Shown: positions 1 to 8,549, counted from the stretch's first letter. The stretch: 64,000 nucleotides of DNA from JBPOIS01 sp052034295 (GCA_052034295.1 JBPOIS010000070.1:1-64000), one strand, 5' to 3'. Notes: a model not told the origin generated them from the letters alone. Numbers and translations are program-made.

Positions 1-2
1 AT

Positions 3-191
3 GAACAGCAAAAACACATTCCCCGTCAGGACATTGTCGCGGTGCGTGAGCTGGGGCAGGTCGAGCAGTCCGATCTGCTGGCGATTGATTACCAGCAGGA
101 CGATGGTCTGAAAACCCAGCTGCTGGATTTGAACGCCTGGCAAAACGCCCCCTTGCTGCGCCAGCGGCTGTTGCAGCTGAAGGGGTCCTGA
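3..191 (+). CDS. C-terminal end of an unidentified protein (5' end outside window)
   Basis: An open frame runs in from the left edge and stops at TGA 189-191, giving the last 62 residues of a protein. The visible part is hydrophilic and rich in Leu, Gln and Asp (for example LLAIDYQQDD and LLRQRLLQLKGS) and has no recognisable motif, so no function is proposed. It converges on the reverse transcriptase gene with only 12 bp between the two stop codons. The frame is open throughout and its composition matches the neighbouring genes, which is the only support for its being real. Confidence 0.55.
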   Translation, partial: EQQKHIPRQDIVAVRELGQVEQSDLLAIDYQQDDGLKTQLLDLNAWQNAPLLRQRLLQLKGS

Positions 192-203
192 ACGCCATGG
201 TGG

Positions 204-1685
204 TCAGCGTGGACAGAAGCAGTCAATTTCTGTCCGCTCAATCACCGGTGCACAGGCTTCCAGCCGCGCACGATTGATGATCGGCAGCGCGTCCAGCGCC
301 TGCTGCACGGGCGGCAGCAGCCAGCCAGAGTCCCACACTGGCTGGGCAGGATCCGCCACATGACGGCACAGGCGTTCAGGATAATCCAGCTCAGGCAGGT
401 CCAGGGTCAGTCGCTGTAGCCACACCTGCAACAGCGGAAAATGCTCCAGCGGCTGGAACTGTTGCCGGATCACTGTACAGCAGATCTGCCGGTCGGCAGG
501 GGATTCCGGTTCCAGCAGTATGCCGACGATGGCCAGCGCCTGTGGGATGGTGCGTGGGTGTTGCCGCATCAGCCGGGTCAGAATGGCCAGTAGCACCACC
601 ATATCGTGCCGGGCCTGCCTGAAGAACTCCGGTTGCTGCCGCAGCGTCTGGCCAAAATCCTGCAGGATACGGATTTGCTGGCCATTGTTGAGGTGCTCCA
701 GGCCATAGTAATACAGGTTCAGCAGGTATTTCTGCGGGTTGTGGTGCTCGATCACCCGGCCAATGCGGTCGCGTTTTTCGGGTTTGAGGGCATCGACAAT
801 CAGGTCGTTGGACAAAAGGTGTTTGGCAGGATTGAGTCGCAGCCCCCAGTCCTGCAGCACCTGACTGAGCTGGTGGGCAATCTCCTGGACCTGTGCCTTG
901 CTGTGGGCAAAAATCCGGTAGTCATCGCGATAGCGCAGGATTCGGTATTCGCTGAGCTGCAGCCGCTCCAGTGCCTGTGAAAGTTGCTGGTCGATGCGCC
1001 CCAGCACCAGCTCAGCCAGCAGGTGGGCCACGGCGCTGCTCTGTGGCAGGCCACGTCCTTTCGGGTGAGCCATCTGGCGCAGGGTGGTTTTGAGGCGCTG
1101 GGCCTCGGGATCGCGCGGGTGGTGCGTATCGTACAGGGCACGCAGCAGGGTTTTGGGACGCAGACTGGGGTAGCACTGGGTGATGTCGGTGGCGATCATC
1201 CAAGAGAACCTCAGGGCTTGCTCCAGCGAGCCCTGCTCCAGTCCTTCCCACCAGTTGAGGATCTGGCCCTTGCGCCGTGGGTAACGGGGATTGGGCAGGA
1301 CTGGCATGCTGTAGCTGTGAATGGCGGGTAGCGCGGTAAGCTCCTGAACATGCTGGTGCAATCGTGCATGCAGTTGCGGTGTGGTGAGCTGCTGGACCAG
1401 TTGCACATAATGCAGTGGGTGAATCATCGCCAGCGGGCGAAAAACAGGTTTTTTGCCCTGGGCAGACTTGAGGGTATTGATGAAATAACTGCTCTGGATG
1501 GATTTTGCAGCAGCGGGCTCCCTGAGCAGGTCTGTTGGTTCAGAGGATTCGCACCATGCGCTGCACTGCTGCAGGATCGGCTGAAAATCAAAATAACCCG
1601 GCAGGTCGATTTCGCAATAGCTGTCTGGATGCAGCAGGGCCTTCTTCAGAGTTTCTGCAGACCCTGCGGCCATGTGGTCAAACAT
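204..1685 (-). CDS. Solo reverse transcriptase, UG/Abi (DRT-like) type
   Basis: RNA-directed DNA polymerase of 493 residues. Visible RT motifs: an RPL..HPLHY block near residues 83-93, motif A ATDITQCYPSL with catalytic Asp167, motif B GRGLPQSSAVAHLLAELVLG at about 210-229, and the active-site YRDD (252-255) inside ILRYRDDYRIF. After the RT core, residues 310-493 are predicted mostly helical, as in the UG/Abi RTs that carry an alpha-helical repeat C-terminus. No maturase, HNH or retron-like msr/msd context is seen. The gene stands alone: a convergent gene fragment lies downstream and serC is divergent upstream across 113 bp. The start is an ATG with a weak purine-rich ribosome site. Family knowledge: many such RTs act as phage-defence (DRT) or abortive-infection proteins. 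A defence role here is inference, and the subgroup was not assigned. Confidence 0.9.
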   Translation of the reverse strand: MFDHMAAGSAETLKKALLHPDSYCEIDLPGYFDFQPILQQCSAWCESSEPTDLLREPAAAKSIQSSYFINTLKSAQGKKPVFRPLAMIHPLHYVQLVQQLTTPQLHARLHQHVQELTALPAIHSYSMPVLPNPRYPRRKGQILNWWEGLEQGSLEQALRFSWMIATDITQCYPSLRPKTLLRALYDTHHPRDPEAQRLKTTLRQMAHPKGRGLPQSSAVAHLLAELVLGRIDQQLSQALERLQLSEYRILRYRDDYRIFAHSKAQVQEIAHQLSQVLQDWGLRLNPAKHLLSNDLIVDALKPEKRDRIGRVIEHHNPQKYLLNLYYYGLEHLNNGQQIRILQDFGQTLRQQPEFFRQARHDMVVLLAILTRLMRQHPRTIPQALAIVGILLEPESPADRQICCTVIRQQFQPLEHFPLLQVWLQRLTLDLPELDYPERLCRHVADPAQPVWDSGWLLPPVQQALDALPIINRARLEACAPVIERTEIDCFCPR

Positions 1686-1798
1686 CTTTTTAAAAAAATC
1701 ATCAAAACAAAAAGCTTAAGCCAATCCAGCAGCCGGTTCAATGCAGGAAGGTTTCATGCTTTAATACCGGCATTTTTTTCAGTCTGCCGGAGTGCCCC

Positions 1799-2875
1799 AT
1801 GCGCGCCTACAACTTCTGTGCCGGTCCCGCCGCACTGCCCACCGCTGTTCTCGAACGCGCCCAGACCGAGCTGGCCGACTGGCACGCCAGGGGCCTGTCG
1901 ATCATGGAAATGAGCCACCGTTCGGCAGACTTTGTGGCCGTCGCCGAAAAGGCCGAGGCGGACCTGCGCAGCCTACTGTCGATTCCCGAAAATTACAAAG
2001 TGCTGTTTTTGCAGGGTGGGGCCAGCCTGCAGTTTTCGGCAATTCCGCTGAACCTGCTCGGTGCCGGTCAGACCGCCGATTACATCGACACCGGCATCTG
2101 GTCACAGAAGGCCATCGAGGAGGCCCAGCGCTTTGGCCAGGTCCATGTGGCGGCCAGCAGCAAGGCTGAAGGCTACACCCGTGTACCCGCACAGTCCGAG
2201 TGGCAGCTCACCGACGGCGCGGCCTATGTGCATGTCACCCCGAACGAGACCATCGGCGGGCTGATGTATGACTTTTTGCCCCAGACCGAAGCGCCGCTGG
2301 TGGCCGATCTGTCCTCGATCATTCTGGCCGAGCCGCTGGACGTGTCGAAGTTTGGCCTGATCTATGCCGGTGCGCAAAAGAACATCGGCCCCGCAGGCCT
2401 GACCCTGGTGATCGTGCGTGAGGACCTGATCGGCAAGGCGCAGCCGGGCATTCCGGCACTGCTGGACTATGCGGCGCAGGCCAAGAACGGCTCGATGATC
2501 AACACCCCGCCGACCTTTGCGTGGTACCTGTCGGGGCTGGTGTTTGAATGGCTGCTGGCGCAGGGCGGGGTGCAGGCCATGCAGCAGGTGAACCGGGCCA
2601 AGGCGGAGCTGCTGTATGGCTACATTGACCAGAGTGGCTTTTATGCCAATCCGATTGCCCGGCCAAACCGGTCGATCATGAACGTGCCGTTTACGCTGGC
2701 CAACAGCAGTCTGGAAAAAACCTTCCTGAAGGAATCCGAAGCCGCTGGCCTGCTGAATCTGGCGGGTCACCGCTCGGTGGGTGGGATGCGGGCCAGCATT
2801 TACAATGCCGTGCCGCTGGAAGGTGTGCAGGCGCTGGTGGATTTTATGCAGGATTTTGCCCAGCGCCATGGCTGA
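1799..2875 (+). CDS. serC: Phosphoserine aminotransferase SerC
   Basis: PLP-dependent class V aminotransferase of 358 residues. It converts 3-phosphohydroxypyruvate and glutamate to phosphoserine for serine synthesis, and also serves the pyridoxal phosphate pathway (pdxJ is elsewhere in this window). The N-terminus [11 protein letters not shown], the [11 protein letters not shown] block and the [17 protein letters not shown] segment with the PLP lysine are all characteristic. Length is standard (about 360). The start ATG immediately precedes the conserved N-terminus. It is divergent from the reverse transcriptase and followed by a strong terminator, so it is probably monocistronic. Confidence 0.97.
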   Translation: MRAYNFCAGPAALPTAVLERAQTELADWHARGLSIMEMSHRSADFVAVAEKAEADLRSLLSIPENYKVLFLQGGASLQFSAIPLNLLGAGQTADYIDTGIWSQKAIEEAQRFGQVHVAASSKAEGYTRVPAQSEWQLTDGAAYVHVTPNETIGGLMYDFLPQTEAPLVADLSSIILAEPLDVSKFGLIYAGAQKNIGPAGLTLVIVREDLIGKAQPGIPALLDYAAQAKNGSMINTPPTFAWYLSGLVFEWLLAQGGVQAMQQVNRAKAELLYGYIDQSGFYANPIARPNRSIMNVPFTLANSSLEKTFLKESEAAGLLNLAGHRSVGGMRASIYNAVPLEGVQALVDFMQDFAQRHG

Positions 2876-2891
2876 GTGCTGCAGCGGCCTG

Positions 2892-2922
2892 AAAAACGCC
2901 CTGAGTCACAGGGCGTTTTTTT
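2892..2922 (+). terminator. Rho-independent terminator of serC
   Basis: A perfect stem AAAACGCCCTG / CAGGGCGTTTT with a 5-base loop is followed by a T run. It begins 17 bp after the serC stop codon. Confidence 0.92.
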
Positions 2923-3016
2923 ATGGTGGATGGGGGTGCGCTGGCTGAGCGGAGTCGAAGCCTGAGCGAAGTCGAAGCCGGATTGTGTTCAGGATACTGG
3001 GCTGGGCCTTCGGTGA

Positions 3017-3042
3017 CCCCCTTTTGTTACGGCAAAAGGGGG
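3017..3042. repeat. Palindromic hairpin core of repeat unit 1
   Basis: CCCCCTTTTG and CAAAAGGGGG form a perfect 10-bp inverted repeat around the loop TTACGG. The identical hairpin recurs in unit 2. Confidence 0.85.
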
Positions 3043-3271
3043 CAAAACCATCTGTCCCCGCAAAACTCGCGGGCTGCTGTGCCCGGTGGTCAGGCTTGGC
3101 TGGGGCGGTCGGTCAGACGGTTCGGCTGTGGTCTTGCTCGAACAATTGCGGGGACCTTCACGGTAGCCAATGGGGTTAAGGGTCAGAGGCTGTCAAAAGC
3201 AAAAGCGGGTTGCGCAGGCTGAGCGGTGTCGAAGCCTTTGCGCTCAGGGTGTCCGGCTGGGCCTTCGGCGA

Positions 3272-3297
3272 CCCCCTTTTGTTACGGCAAAAGGGGG
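3272..3297. repeat. Palindromic hairpin core of repeat unit 2
   Basis: Same 10-bp perfect inverted repeat and TTACGG loop as in unit 1, 255 bp downstream. Both stem and loop are unchanged although the flanks between units have diverged, which suggests the hairpin is the conserved element. Confidence 0.85.
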
Positions 3298-3659
3298 CAA
3301 AACCATTTGTCCCCGCAAAACTCGGCGAATGTTGAGTCACGTTTGGCTGCCGTGCTTGCGCAAAGGTTGCGTATTTTGCCGAGACCGGGCGGCCTCGAAC
3401 AATTGCGGGGACCTCCTTCTATAGTGGATTTGGCTTTTGGCTGAAAATCTGTCAAAAGCAAAAGCGGGATACGCTGGCTGAGCGGTGTCGAAGACCGCCC
3501 TTCGACTGCGCTCAGGGAACACGCTTGCGCTGGCTGTGGGGTTGGCGCGGCGGCGGTGTTTTTTCACAAACCATGCTGCTTCGGACCATTGCGGGAACTT
3601 TCCCAATGGTGGAGGGTGTGCAGGGGCGAGGGCGGTCAAAAACCAGGTGGGTGTCGGGG

Positions 3660-4403
3660 ATGGTGTTTGTTGAGGGTGTGGCGCTGCTGGCTGCCGGTGT
3701 GCTGGCCGGTGTGGCCAATTCGCTGGCTGGGGGCGGGACGTTTTTCAGTTTTCCGGTGTTCATGGCCCTGGGTCTGCCGCCGGTCATTGCCAATGCCAGC
3801 AATGCGCTGGCGGTCTTGCCTGCGCACCCGCTGGCCGCCTGGCGCGAGCGGGATTTGCTGCGCCAGCAGGGCCTGCCATGGCGCTGGCTGGGCCTGGCCC
3901 TGTTGGGTGGTGTGCTGGGGGCGGCACTGTTGCAGCAGGTGGGCAATGCCGGATTTGCCCGGTTGATTGCGCCCCTGCTCGGGCTGGCCACGCTGTTGTT
4001 TGCCTTGGGGCCGTGGCTGGTGCGGCATGTGCAGCGGGTGCCGGGGCTGGCCGGACTGTCGGTGCTGGCGGTGTCGGTGTATGGCGGTTTTTTCAGTGCC
4101 GGACTGGGGGTGATGATGATGGCGGCGTTGCAGCTGGCGGGGCTGCAGGACCTGCGCCACAACAATGCGGTCAAAAACCTGCTGGCTGCGCTGGTCAGTG
4201 CGGTGGCGGTCTGGCTGTGGGCCTGGCAGGGGCTGATTGCGCTGGACTGGGTGTGGCCGGCGCTGCTGGGCAGCTGGCTGGGCGGGGTGCTGGGTGGGCG
4301 CTGGGCGCAGCGGATCCCGCTGCACTGGCTGCGCCGGGGGGTGATCGGCATGGGGGCTGTGCTGACCGGCTATTACGCGGTGCGGCAGTGGATGCTGGCC
4401 TGA
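3660..4403 (+). CDS. TSUP family (TauE/SafE) membrane permease
   Basis: Integral inner-membrane protein of 247 residues with about eight hydrophobic helices. The N-terminal block GVLAGVANSLAGGGTF is the hallmark Gly-rich motif of the TauE/SafE (TSUP) sulfite/sulfonate exporter family, and a second repeat of similar helices follows (VYGGFFSAGLGVMMMAAL). The substrate cannot be told from sequence; family members move sulfite, sulfoacetate and related organosulfur anions. The open frame extends upstream to 3525 into the repeat region. The ATG at 3660 was chosen because it directly precedes the first transmembrane segment and the conserved motif. Confidence 0.85.
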   Translation: MVFVEGVALLAAGVLAGVANSLAGGGTFFSFPVFMALGLPPVIANASNALAVLPAHPLAAWRERDLLRQQGLPWRWLGLALLGGVLGAALLQQVGNAGFARLIAPLLGLATLLFALGPWLVRHVQRVPGLAGLSVLAVSVYGGFFSAGLGVMMMAALQLAGLQDLRHNNAVKNLLAALVSAVAVWLWAWQGLIALDWVWPALLGSWLGGVLGGRWAQRIPLHWLRRGVIGMGAVLTGYYAVRQWMLA

Positions 4404-4523
4404 GCGGGCAAGCCCAGCAATTTTGCCATGATCCTCCACACAGACTGCGCGATCAGGACCGTCGCCGCAGCGTAGATTCAGGGCATTCACGGGCGCAGAC
4501 GACAGGCTGGAGGGGCAACCGGC

Positions 4524-6065
4524 ATGACCATCAGGACAACAACACGCCGGGCGCTGGTACTGGTGCTGGGGCTGCTGGGCAGTGTGCCGGGGTGGGCGGT
4601 GGATTTGCCCGCTGCTGCGCAGCAATGGTCTGTCCCCCAGCAGCAGTGGCTGGTGCTGAACCGGCTGGGCTATGGTCCCAGCCCGGACAGTGTGGCGCGC
4701 ATTCAGCAGCTCGGGGTGTCGGCCTACATCGACCAGCAATTGCAGCCGCAACAACTGCCGGAGGCCCGGCAGACCCGGCAACTGCTGGCCACCCAACCAT
4801 GGCTGGACTGGCCTGCAGCCCGCATCATGGCGCGGCTGTACCAGACTGGACAGGCCGCCGGGGAAGGCATCAGCGACCCACAGGCCCGGCAGCTGGCCGT
4901 GCGCACCGCCACCAACCAGCAGTCGCGCCAGCTGTTCATGCTGGCCCAGAAGCTGCGCCTGACGGAGGCCATCAGCAGCCCGCGCCAGCTGGAAGCCCGG
5001 CTGACCGAATTCTGGTTCAATCATTTCAATGTGTTCGGGCCGCTGGGCTCGATTCAGGCCACGCTGGGGCAGTATGAGCGACAGGTGATCCGGCCCCGGG
5101 TGCTGGGGCGCTTTGAAGACCTGCTGCTGGCCACTGCGCGCAGTCCGATCATGCTGACCTACCTGAACAATGAAAAAAGCAGCCGTGCCTATGTCGATGC
5201 CAGGGGCACGGCGCATGGCCTCAATGAAAACTACGCGCGTGAGGTGATGGAGCTGCACACGCTGGGGGTGCAGGGCGGCTACACCCAGCAGGATGTCACC
5301 GCACTGGCCCACGTGCTGACCGGCTGGCGTCAGGATGGCCTGGGCAAATATCAGGACACCCGGCCGGATGGGTTTTTGTTCAGTGCGGCGCTGCACGATC
5401 CTGCACCACAGGTGGTGCTGGGCCAGCGTTTTGATCAGCCCGGAGAAGCCCAGGGCGAAGCGGCCCTGCGCATGCTGGCCCGGCATCCGGCCACCGCACA
5501 GCACCTGAGCCAGCAGCTGGCCGAATTTTTTCTGGCCGATGACCCGCCGCCGGCCCTGGTGCGGCGCATGAGCCAGCGCTGGCTGGCCACCCAGGGCGAC
5601 CTGCGCGAGGTGATGACCGTGCTGATCAGCAGCCCGGAGTTCTGGCAGCAGCGTGGACAAAAATTCAAAACCCCCTACCGCTATCTGGTCAGCACGGTGC
5701 GTGCCAGCGGCATTCAGCCCAGCAACCCAGCCGCCCTGCTGGCCCCGCTGAATGCGATGGGCATGCCACTGTATGGCCGGTTGACCCCGGATGGCTACCC
5801 GCAGGACAAATCCGCCTGGCTGAACCCGGTGGGGCTGCAGACGCGGGTGAATTTTGCCCAGACCCTGGCGCGGGGACGCTACATCTGGCATGCCGCTGAG
5901 CTGCAGGGGGCCACCCCACAGCCTGAGGACCAGCCCGATCCGGCGACGGTGTCGCGGCTGATTGATCCGCTGCTGTCGCCGCAGACCCTGCAGCGCATCC
6001 AGCAGGCCCCGGCGGCCCAGCAGATGGCGCTGCGGCTGGCGGCCCCCGAGTGGCTGTACGACTGA
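4524..6065 (+). CDS. DUF1800 family exported protein
   Basis: Protein of 513 residues with an N-terminal signal sequence (TRRALVLVLGLLGSVPGWA) and then the DUF1800 fold: WLVLNRLGYGPSPDSVARIQ, a helical body, EFWFNHFNVF, NENYAREVMELHTLGV and TALAHVLTGW. Function is unknown; members are exported and almost always paired with a DUF1501 protein, as here (the next gene starts 29 bp on). The GGAGGGG ribosome site at 4509-4515 supports the ATG at 4524. Likely two-gene operon. Confidence 0.9.
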   Translation: MTIRTTTRRALVLVLGLLGSVPGWAVDLPAAAQQWSVPQQQWLVLNRLGYGPSPDSVARIQQLGVSAYIDQQLQPQQLPEARQTRQLLATQPWLDWPAARIMARLYQTGQAAGEGISDPQARQLAVRTATNQQSRQLFMLAQKLRLTEAISSPRQLEARLTEFWFNHFNVFGPLGSIQATLGQYERQVIRPRVLGRFEDLLLATARSPIMLTYLNNEKSSRAYVDARGTAHGLNENYAREVMELHTLGVQGGYTQQDVTALAHVLTGWRQDGLGKYQDTRPDGFLFSAALHDPAPQVVLGQRFDQPGEAQGEAALRMLARHPATAQHLSQQLAEFFLADDPPPALVRRMSQRWLATQGDLREVMTVLISSPEFWQQRGQKFKTPYRYLVSTVRASGIQPSNPAALLAPLNAMGMPLYGRLTPDGYPQDKSAWLNPVGLQTRVNFAQTLARGRYIWHAAELQGATPQPEDQPDPATVSRLIDPLLSPQTLQRIQQAPAAQQMALRLAAPEWLYD

Positions 6066-6094
6066 TCCGGTCCCTGTGGACCAAGGAGCCTTTG

Positions 6095-7438
6095 ATGTGG
6101 AACCGCCGTTATTGGCTGCGCAGCATGGCTGGACTGGTGACCGGCACAGCGCTGGGCTGGTCCGCCCCTGTGTCGGCACAGGCCACCCGCCCGGCACGGC
6201 TGGTGGTGATTTTTTTGCGCGGGGCCGTGGATGGCCTGAGCGTGGTGGTGCCGCATGGCGATGCTGACTATCGGCAGGCCCGGCCCGGCATCGGGCTGGC
6301 GGCACCGGGTCAGCCTGACGGGGTACTGCCGCTGGATCGGCAGTTTGGTCTGCATCCAGCCCTGGCCCCGCTGTACCCGCTGTGGCAGCAGGGGTCGCTG
6401 GCCTTTGTACAGGCGGTGGGCAGTCCGGGGCCGTCGCGTTCACACTTCGAAGCGCAGCAGTTCATGGAACTGGGCTTTGAGCCGGTCACCGCCCTGCTGC
6501 GCCAGCGCCTGGGCCGCAATGAAGGCTGGCTGAACCGCTGGATGACCGACCTGCACCGGCAACAGCCCAGCGCCACGGCACTGGCGGCAGGGCGCAGCCT
6601 GCCACTGATCCTGCAGGGGCCTGCCCCGGTGATCAATTATGACCTGGGCCGGATCATTCAGGCCGACAAGGCGGCCGCGCTGGTGGCCAGCCAGAATCGC
6701 CAGCAGGACTGGTTTGCCCAGTTGTATCAGAACCACCCTGAGTTGCTGGCGGCCTACCAGAATGCCCGGCAGGGCCAGCAGCGCGTGCTCAGCGAACTGG
6801 CCGAGGCCCCGGCACCAGCCATGGAAGCGACCATGACCCCCGCCCTGTCCAGCACTGACCCACGGTCTGCAGCCGCAGCACAGGAAAAACAGATGGCCGA
6901 CCATGGGGCTGCCCCGGCCAATGGCTTTCCGGCCACGGCCTACCAGCTGGCCCGGCTGATGACCCAGGACCCCGGCCTGCAGGTGCTGTTCACCGATCTG
7001 GGCGACTGGGACACCCACATCGGTCAGGGCAATGCCCGCCGGGGCCGCCTGCAGGGCAATCTGGGTGCGCTGGCGCGGGGCCTGCAACTGCTGGTGCAGG
7101 GACTGGGCGAGGACTACGCCCGCACCACCGTGGTGGTGATGTCCGAGTTTGGGCGTACCCTGCATGAAAACGGCACCGGCGGCACCGACCACGGCCATGG
7201 CAATGTGATGTGGCTGCTGGGTGGGGGCATCCGTGGCGGCAGCGTTTATGGGGACTGGCCCGGACTGGGCCGCGAGGGCCTGTACCAGCAGCGTGATCTG
7301 GCGGTGACCACCGATTACCGCGCGGTGCTGGCCCTGCTGGCCGCGCGGCAGTTTGGCCTGAATGATGCCCAGTTGCAGCGGATTTTCCCGCAGCCCTTCC
7401 AGCCGGCCCGGGGTCTGGACCGCCTGTGGCGGGGCTGA
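6095..7438 (+). CDS. DUF1501 family exported protein, partner of DUF1800
   Basis: Protein of 447 residues beginning with a twin-arginine-like signal (MWNRRYWLRSMAG, hydrophobic stretch, VSAQA), so probably exported folded by Tat. LVVIFLRGAVDGLSVVVPHGD, LGDWDTHIGQ, VVVMSEFGRTLHENGTGGTDHGHGN and LLGGGIRGG are the conserved DUF1501 blocks, whose fold resembles sulfatases and alkaline phosphatases. The D/H-rich GGTDHGHGN segment looks like a metal-binding loop (inference). The start at 6095 sits 6 bp after an AAGGAG site; an open frame from 6050 would overlap the upstream gene and lose that fit. Substrate unknown. Confidence 0.9.
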   Translation: MWNRRYWLRSMAGLVTGTALGWSAPVSAQATRPARLVVIFLRGAVDGLSVVVPHGDADYRQARPGIGLAAPGQPDGVLPLDRQFGLHPALAPLYPLWQQGSLAFVQAVGSPGPSRSHFEAQQFMELGFEPVTALLRQRLGRNEGWLNRWMTDLHRQQPSATALAAGRSLPLILQGPAPVINYDLGRIIQADKAAALVASQNRQQDWFAQLYQNHPELLAAYQNARQGQQRVLSELAEAPAPAMEATMTPALSSTDPRSAAAAQEKQMADHGAAPANGFPATAYQLARLMTQDPGLQVLFTDLGDWDTHIGQGNARRGRLQGNLGALARGLQLLVQGLGEDYARTTVVVMSEFGRTLHENGTGGTDHGHGNVMWLLGGGIRGGSVYGDWPGLGREGLYQQRDLAVTTDYRAVLALLAARQFGLNDAQLQRIFPQPFQPARGLDRLWRG

Positions 7439-7582
7439 GCCCGGTCGATGCGGTAACAGCATTCACACAGCACGGCGCTGGGGACGGCTGGGTTTTTTGT
7501 GCTAAAACCAGCATAGGGCAGGGCCAGAGGGTGGCGCTGCTGACGTTCTGTTTGCTGGGATGAATTGCACAGGAGCTGGGCC

Positions 7583-8080
7583 ATGAAAGACAAAAAAACC
7601 ACCAGACGCATCGCCATCGACATCGGCATGGCCAGTGCGGACCGCAAAAAAATCGCCGAAGGCCTGTCCGCCCTGCTGGCCGACAGCTACACCCTGTACC
7701 TGATGACCCACAATTTTCACTGGAACGTCACCGGACCACAGTTCACCAGCCTGCACACCCTGTTCATGACCCAGTACACCGAGCAGTGGAACGCGCTGGA
7801 CATCATTGCCGAGCGCATCCGCGCGCTGGGGTTTCCGGCACCGGGCACCTACCGGGAATTTGTCCGGCTGGCCTCGATTGAAGAGGTGGAAGGCGTGCCC
7901 AAAGCCACCGACATGATCCGCCATCTGGTCAGCGCCCAGGAGGCCGCCGCCCGCACCGCCCGTGGCCTGTTTGCGCTGGTGGAAAAAGCCAGCGACCAGC
8001 CCAGTGCAGACCTGCTGACCCAGCGGCTGGAGGTGCATGAAAAAAACGCCTGGATGCTGCGCAGCCTGCTGGAAGATTAG
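7583..8080 (+). CDS. dps: Dps-type ferritin-like protein
   Basis: Dps family miniferritin of 165 residues: a dodecameric iron-oxidising, DNA-protecting cytoplasmic protein used in starvation and oxidative stress. The inter-subunit ferroxidase-site pattern is visible as MTHNFHWNVTGPQF followed by LHTLFMTQYTEQWNALDIIAERIRALG. The Lys/Arg-rich N-terminal tail (KDKKTTRRIAIDIG) could contact DNA. AGGAG at 7571-7575 places the start at 7583 rather than at the in-frame upstream ATG at 7565. Transcribed alone and convergent with crcB, with 2 bp between the stop codons. Confidence 0.93.
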   Translation: MKDKKTTRRIAIDIGMASADRKKIAEGLSALLADSYTLYLMTHNFHWNVTGPQFTSLHTLFMTQYTEQWNALDIIAERIRALGFPAPGTYREFVRLASIEEVEGVPKATDMIRHLVSAQEAAARTARGLFALVEKASDQPSADLLTQRLEVHEKNAWMLRSLLED

Positions 8081-8082
8081 GT

Positions 8083-8469
8083 TCAGGCGCCAGACCGCAG
8101 CAGGGCATGGCTGGCCAGCCCAAGCGCAGTCATCAGCAGCGAACCGGCCACATGCAGCGCCATGGCCGCCAGTGCCGTGCCGGGGCGCTGTTGTTGCAGC
8201 AGTTGGATGATTTCGGCTGAAAAAGTCGAAAAAGTGGTCAGTCCACCCAGAAAGCCAGTCACAACCAGCAGTCGCCACTCAGGGGACAGGCCGGGATGTG
8301 CAGCAAAAAATGCCAGCGCCAGGCCGATCAGGTAGCCGCCGAGCAGGTTGGCCAGCAGGGTGCCGGGCGGAATCGCCGGAAACAGGGCATTCAGCCACAG
8401 GCCCAGCAGCCAGCGCAGCAGCGCCCCTGTGGACGCCCCCGCGCAGATGGCCAGGATGGATGGGCCCAT
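8083..8469 (-). CDS. crcB: Fluoride ion channel CrcB/Fluc
   Basis: Small four-helix membrane protein (128 residues) of the Fluc family; as a dual-topology dimer it exports fluoride. Typical blocks: [31 protein letters not shown] and [16 protein letters not shown]. The start at 8469 matches the family N-terminus (about 12 residues before the GxxxGxxxR motif); a GTG at 8514 in the same frame would add 15 unrelated residues. It lies 80 bp after mltF on the same strand. No fluoride riboswitch was found upstream. Confidence 0.93.
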   Translation of the reverse strand: MGPSILAICAGASTGALLRWLLGLWLNALFPAIPPGTLLANLLGGYLIGLALAFFAAHPGLSPEWRLLVVTGFLGGLTTFSTFSAEIIQLLQQQRPGTALAAMALHVAGSLLMTALGLASHALLRSGA

Positions 8470-8549
8470 GGTGCTTTTTCCCAAAAAAACCGGGTCACAG
8501 TAGTGCAAAAACACCCCCTTGCCAAGTCAGTCAAGCCCGGATGGGGGCC

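Larger units (their letters stand above)
2941..3620. repeat. Three tandem, degenerate palindrome-bearing repeat units
   Basis: Unit 1 covers about 2941-3165, unit 2 about 3191-3420 and unit 3 about 3449-3610, with a period near 260 bp. Shared blocks in order: CTGTCAAAAGCAAAAGCGGG (units 2 and 3), GGCTGAGCGG[A/T]GTCGAAG, GGGCCTTCGG[C/T]GACC, a C5T4-TTACGG-A4G5 hairpin, TGTCCCCGCAAAACTCG, and GAACAATTGCGGGGACC. The TGTCCCCGCA and TGCGGGGAC blocks are inverted copies about 90 bp apart (3054-3062 with 3147-3155; 3309-3317 with 3404-3412), so each unit could fold into one large stem-loop. Unit 3 lacks the central hairpin. Unit 3 also holds CCTTCGACTGCGCTCAGG (with a 1-base slip: CCCTTCGACTGCGCTCAGGG), a motif like dispersed extragenic elements in many proteobacteria. 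Confidence 0.85.
2923..3659. other. Gene-free interval filled with degenerate repeats
   Basis: No convincing gene is seen between the serC terminator and the TSUP permease. Several short open frames cross the interval, but they only translate the repeats and resemble nothing. The stretch is made of about three degenerate copies of a palindrome-bearing unit, described in the repeat entries. Any promoter for the TSUP gene must lie at its right end. Confidence 0.75.

Noticed and set aside
2923..3640. Several short plus-strand frames (60-100 codons) in the repeat region
   Set aside because: They translate the repeated blocks, have no ribosome sites or family resemblance, and change frame between repeat units.
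3636..6443. A 935-codon open frame on the minus strand across the TSUP and DUF1800 genes
   Set aside because: Pro/Gln/His/Arg-rich translation typical of antisense frames in GC-rich coding DNA. The plus-strand genes have clear families and ribosome sites.
8470..8549. Possible fluoride riboswitch upstream of crcB
   Set aside because: The conserved GGNGAUGG..CGCC pseudoknot elements are absent; only A/T runs and a short GC stretch are present.
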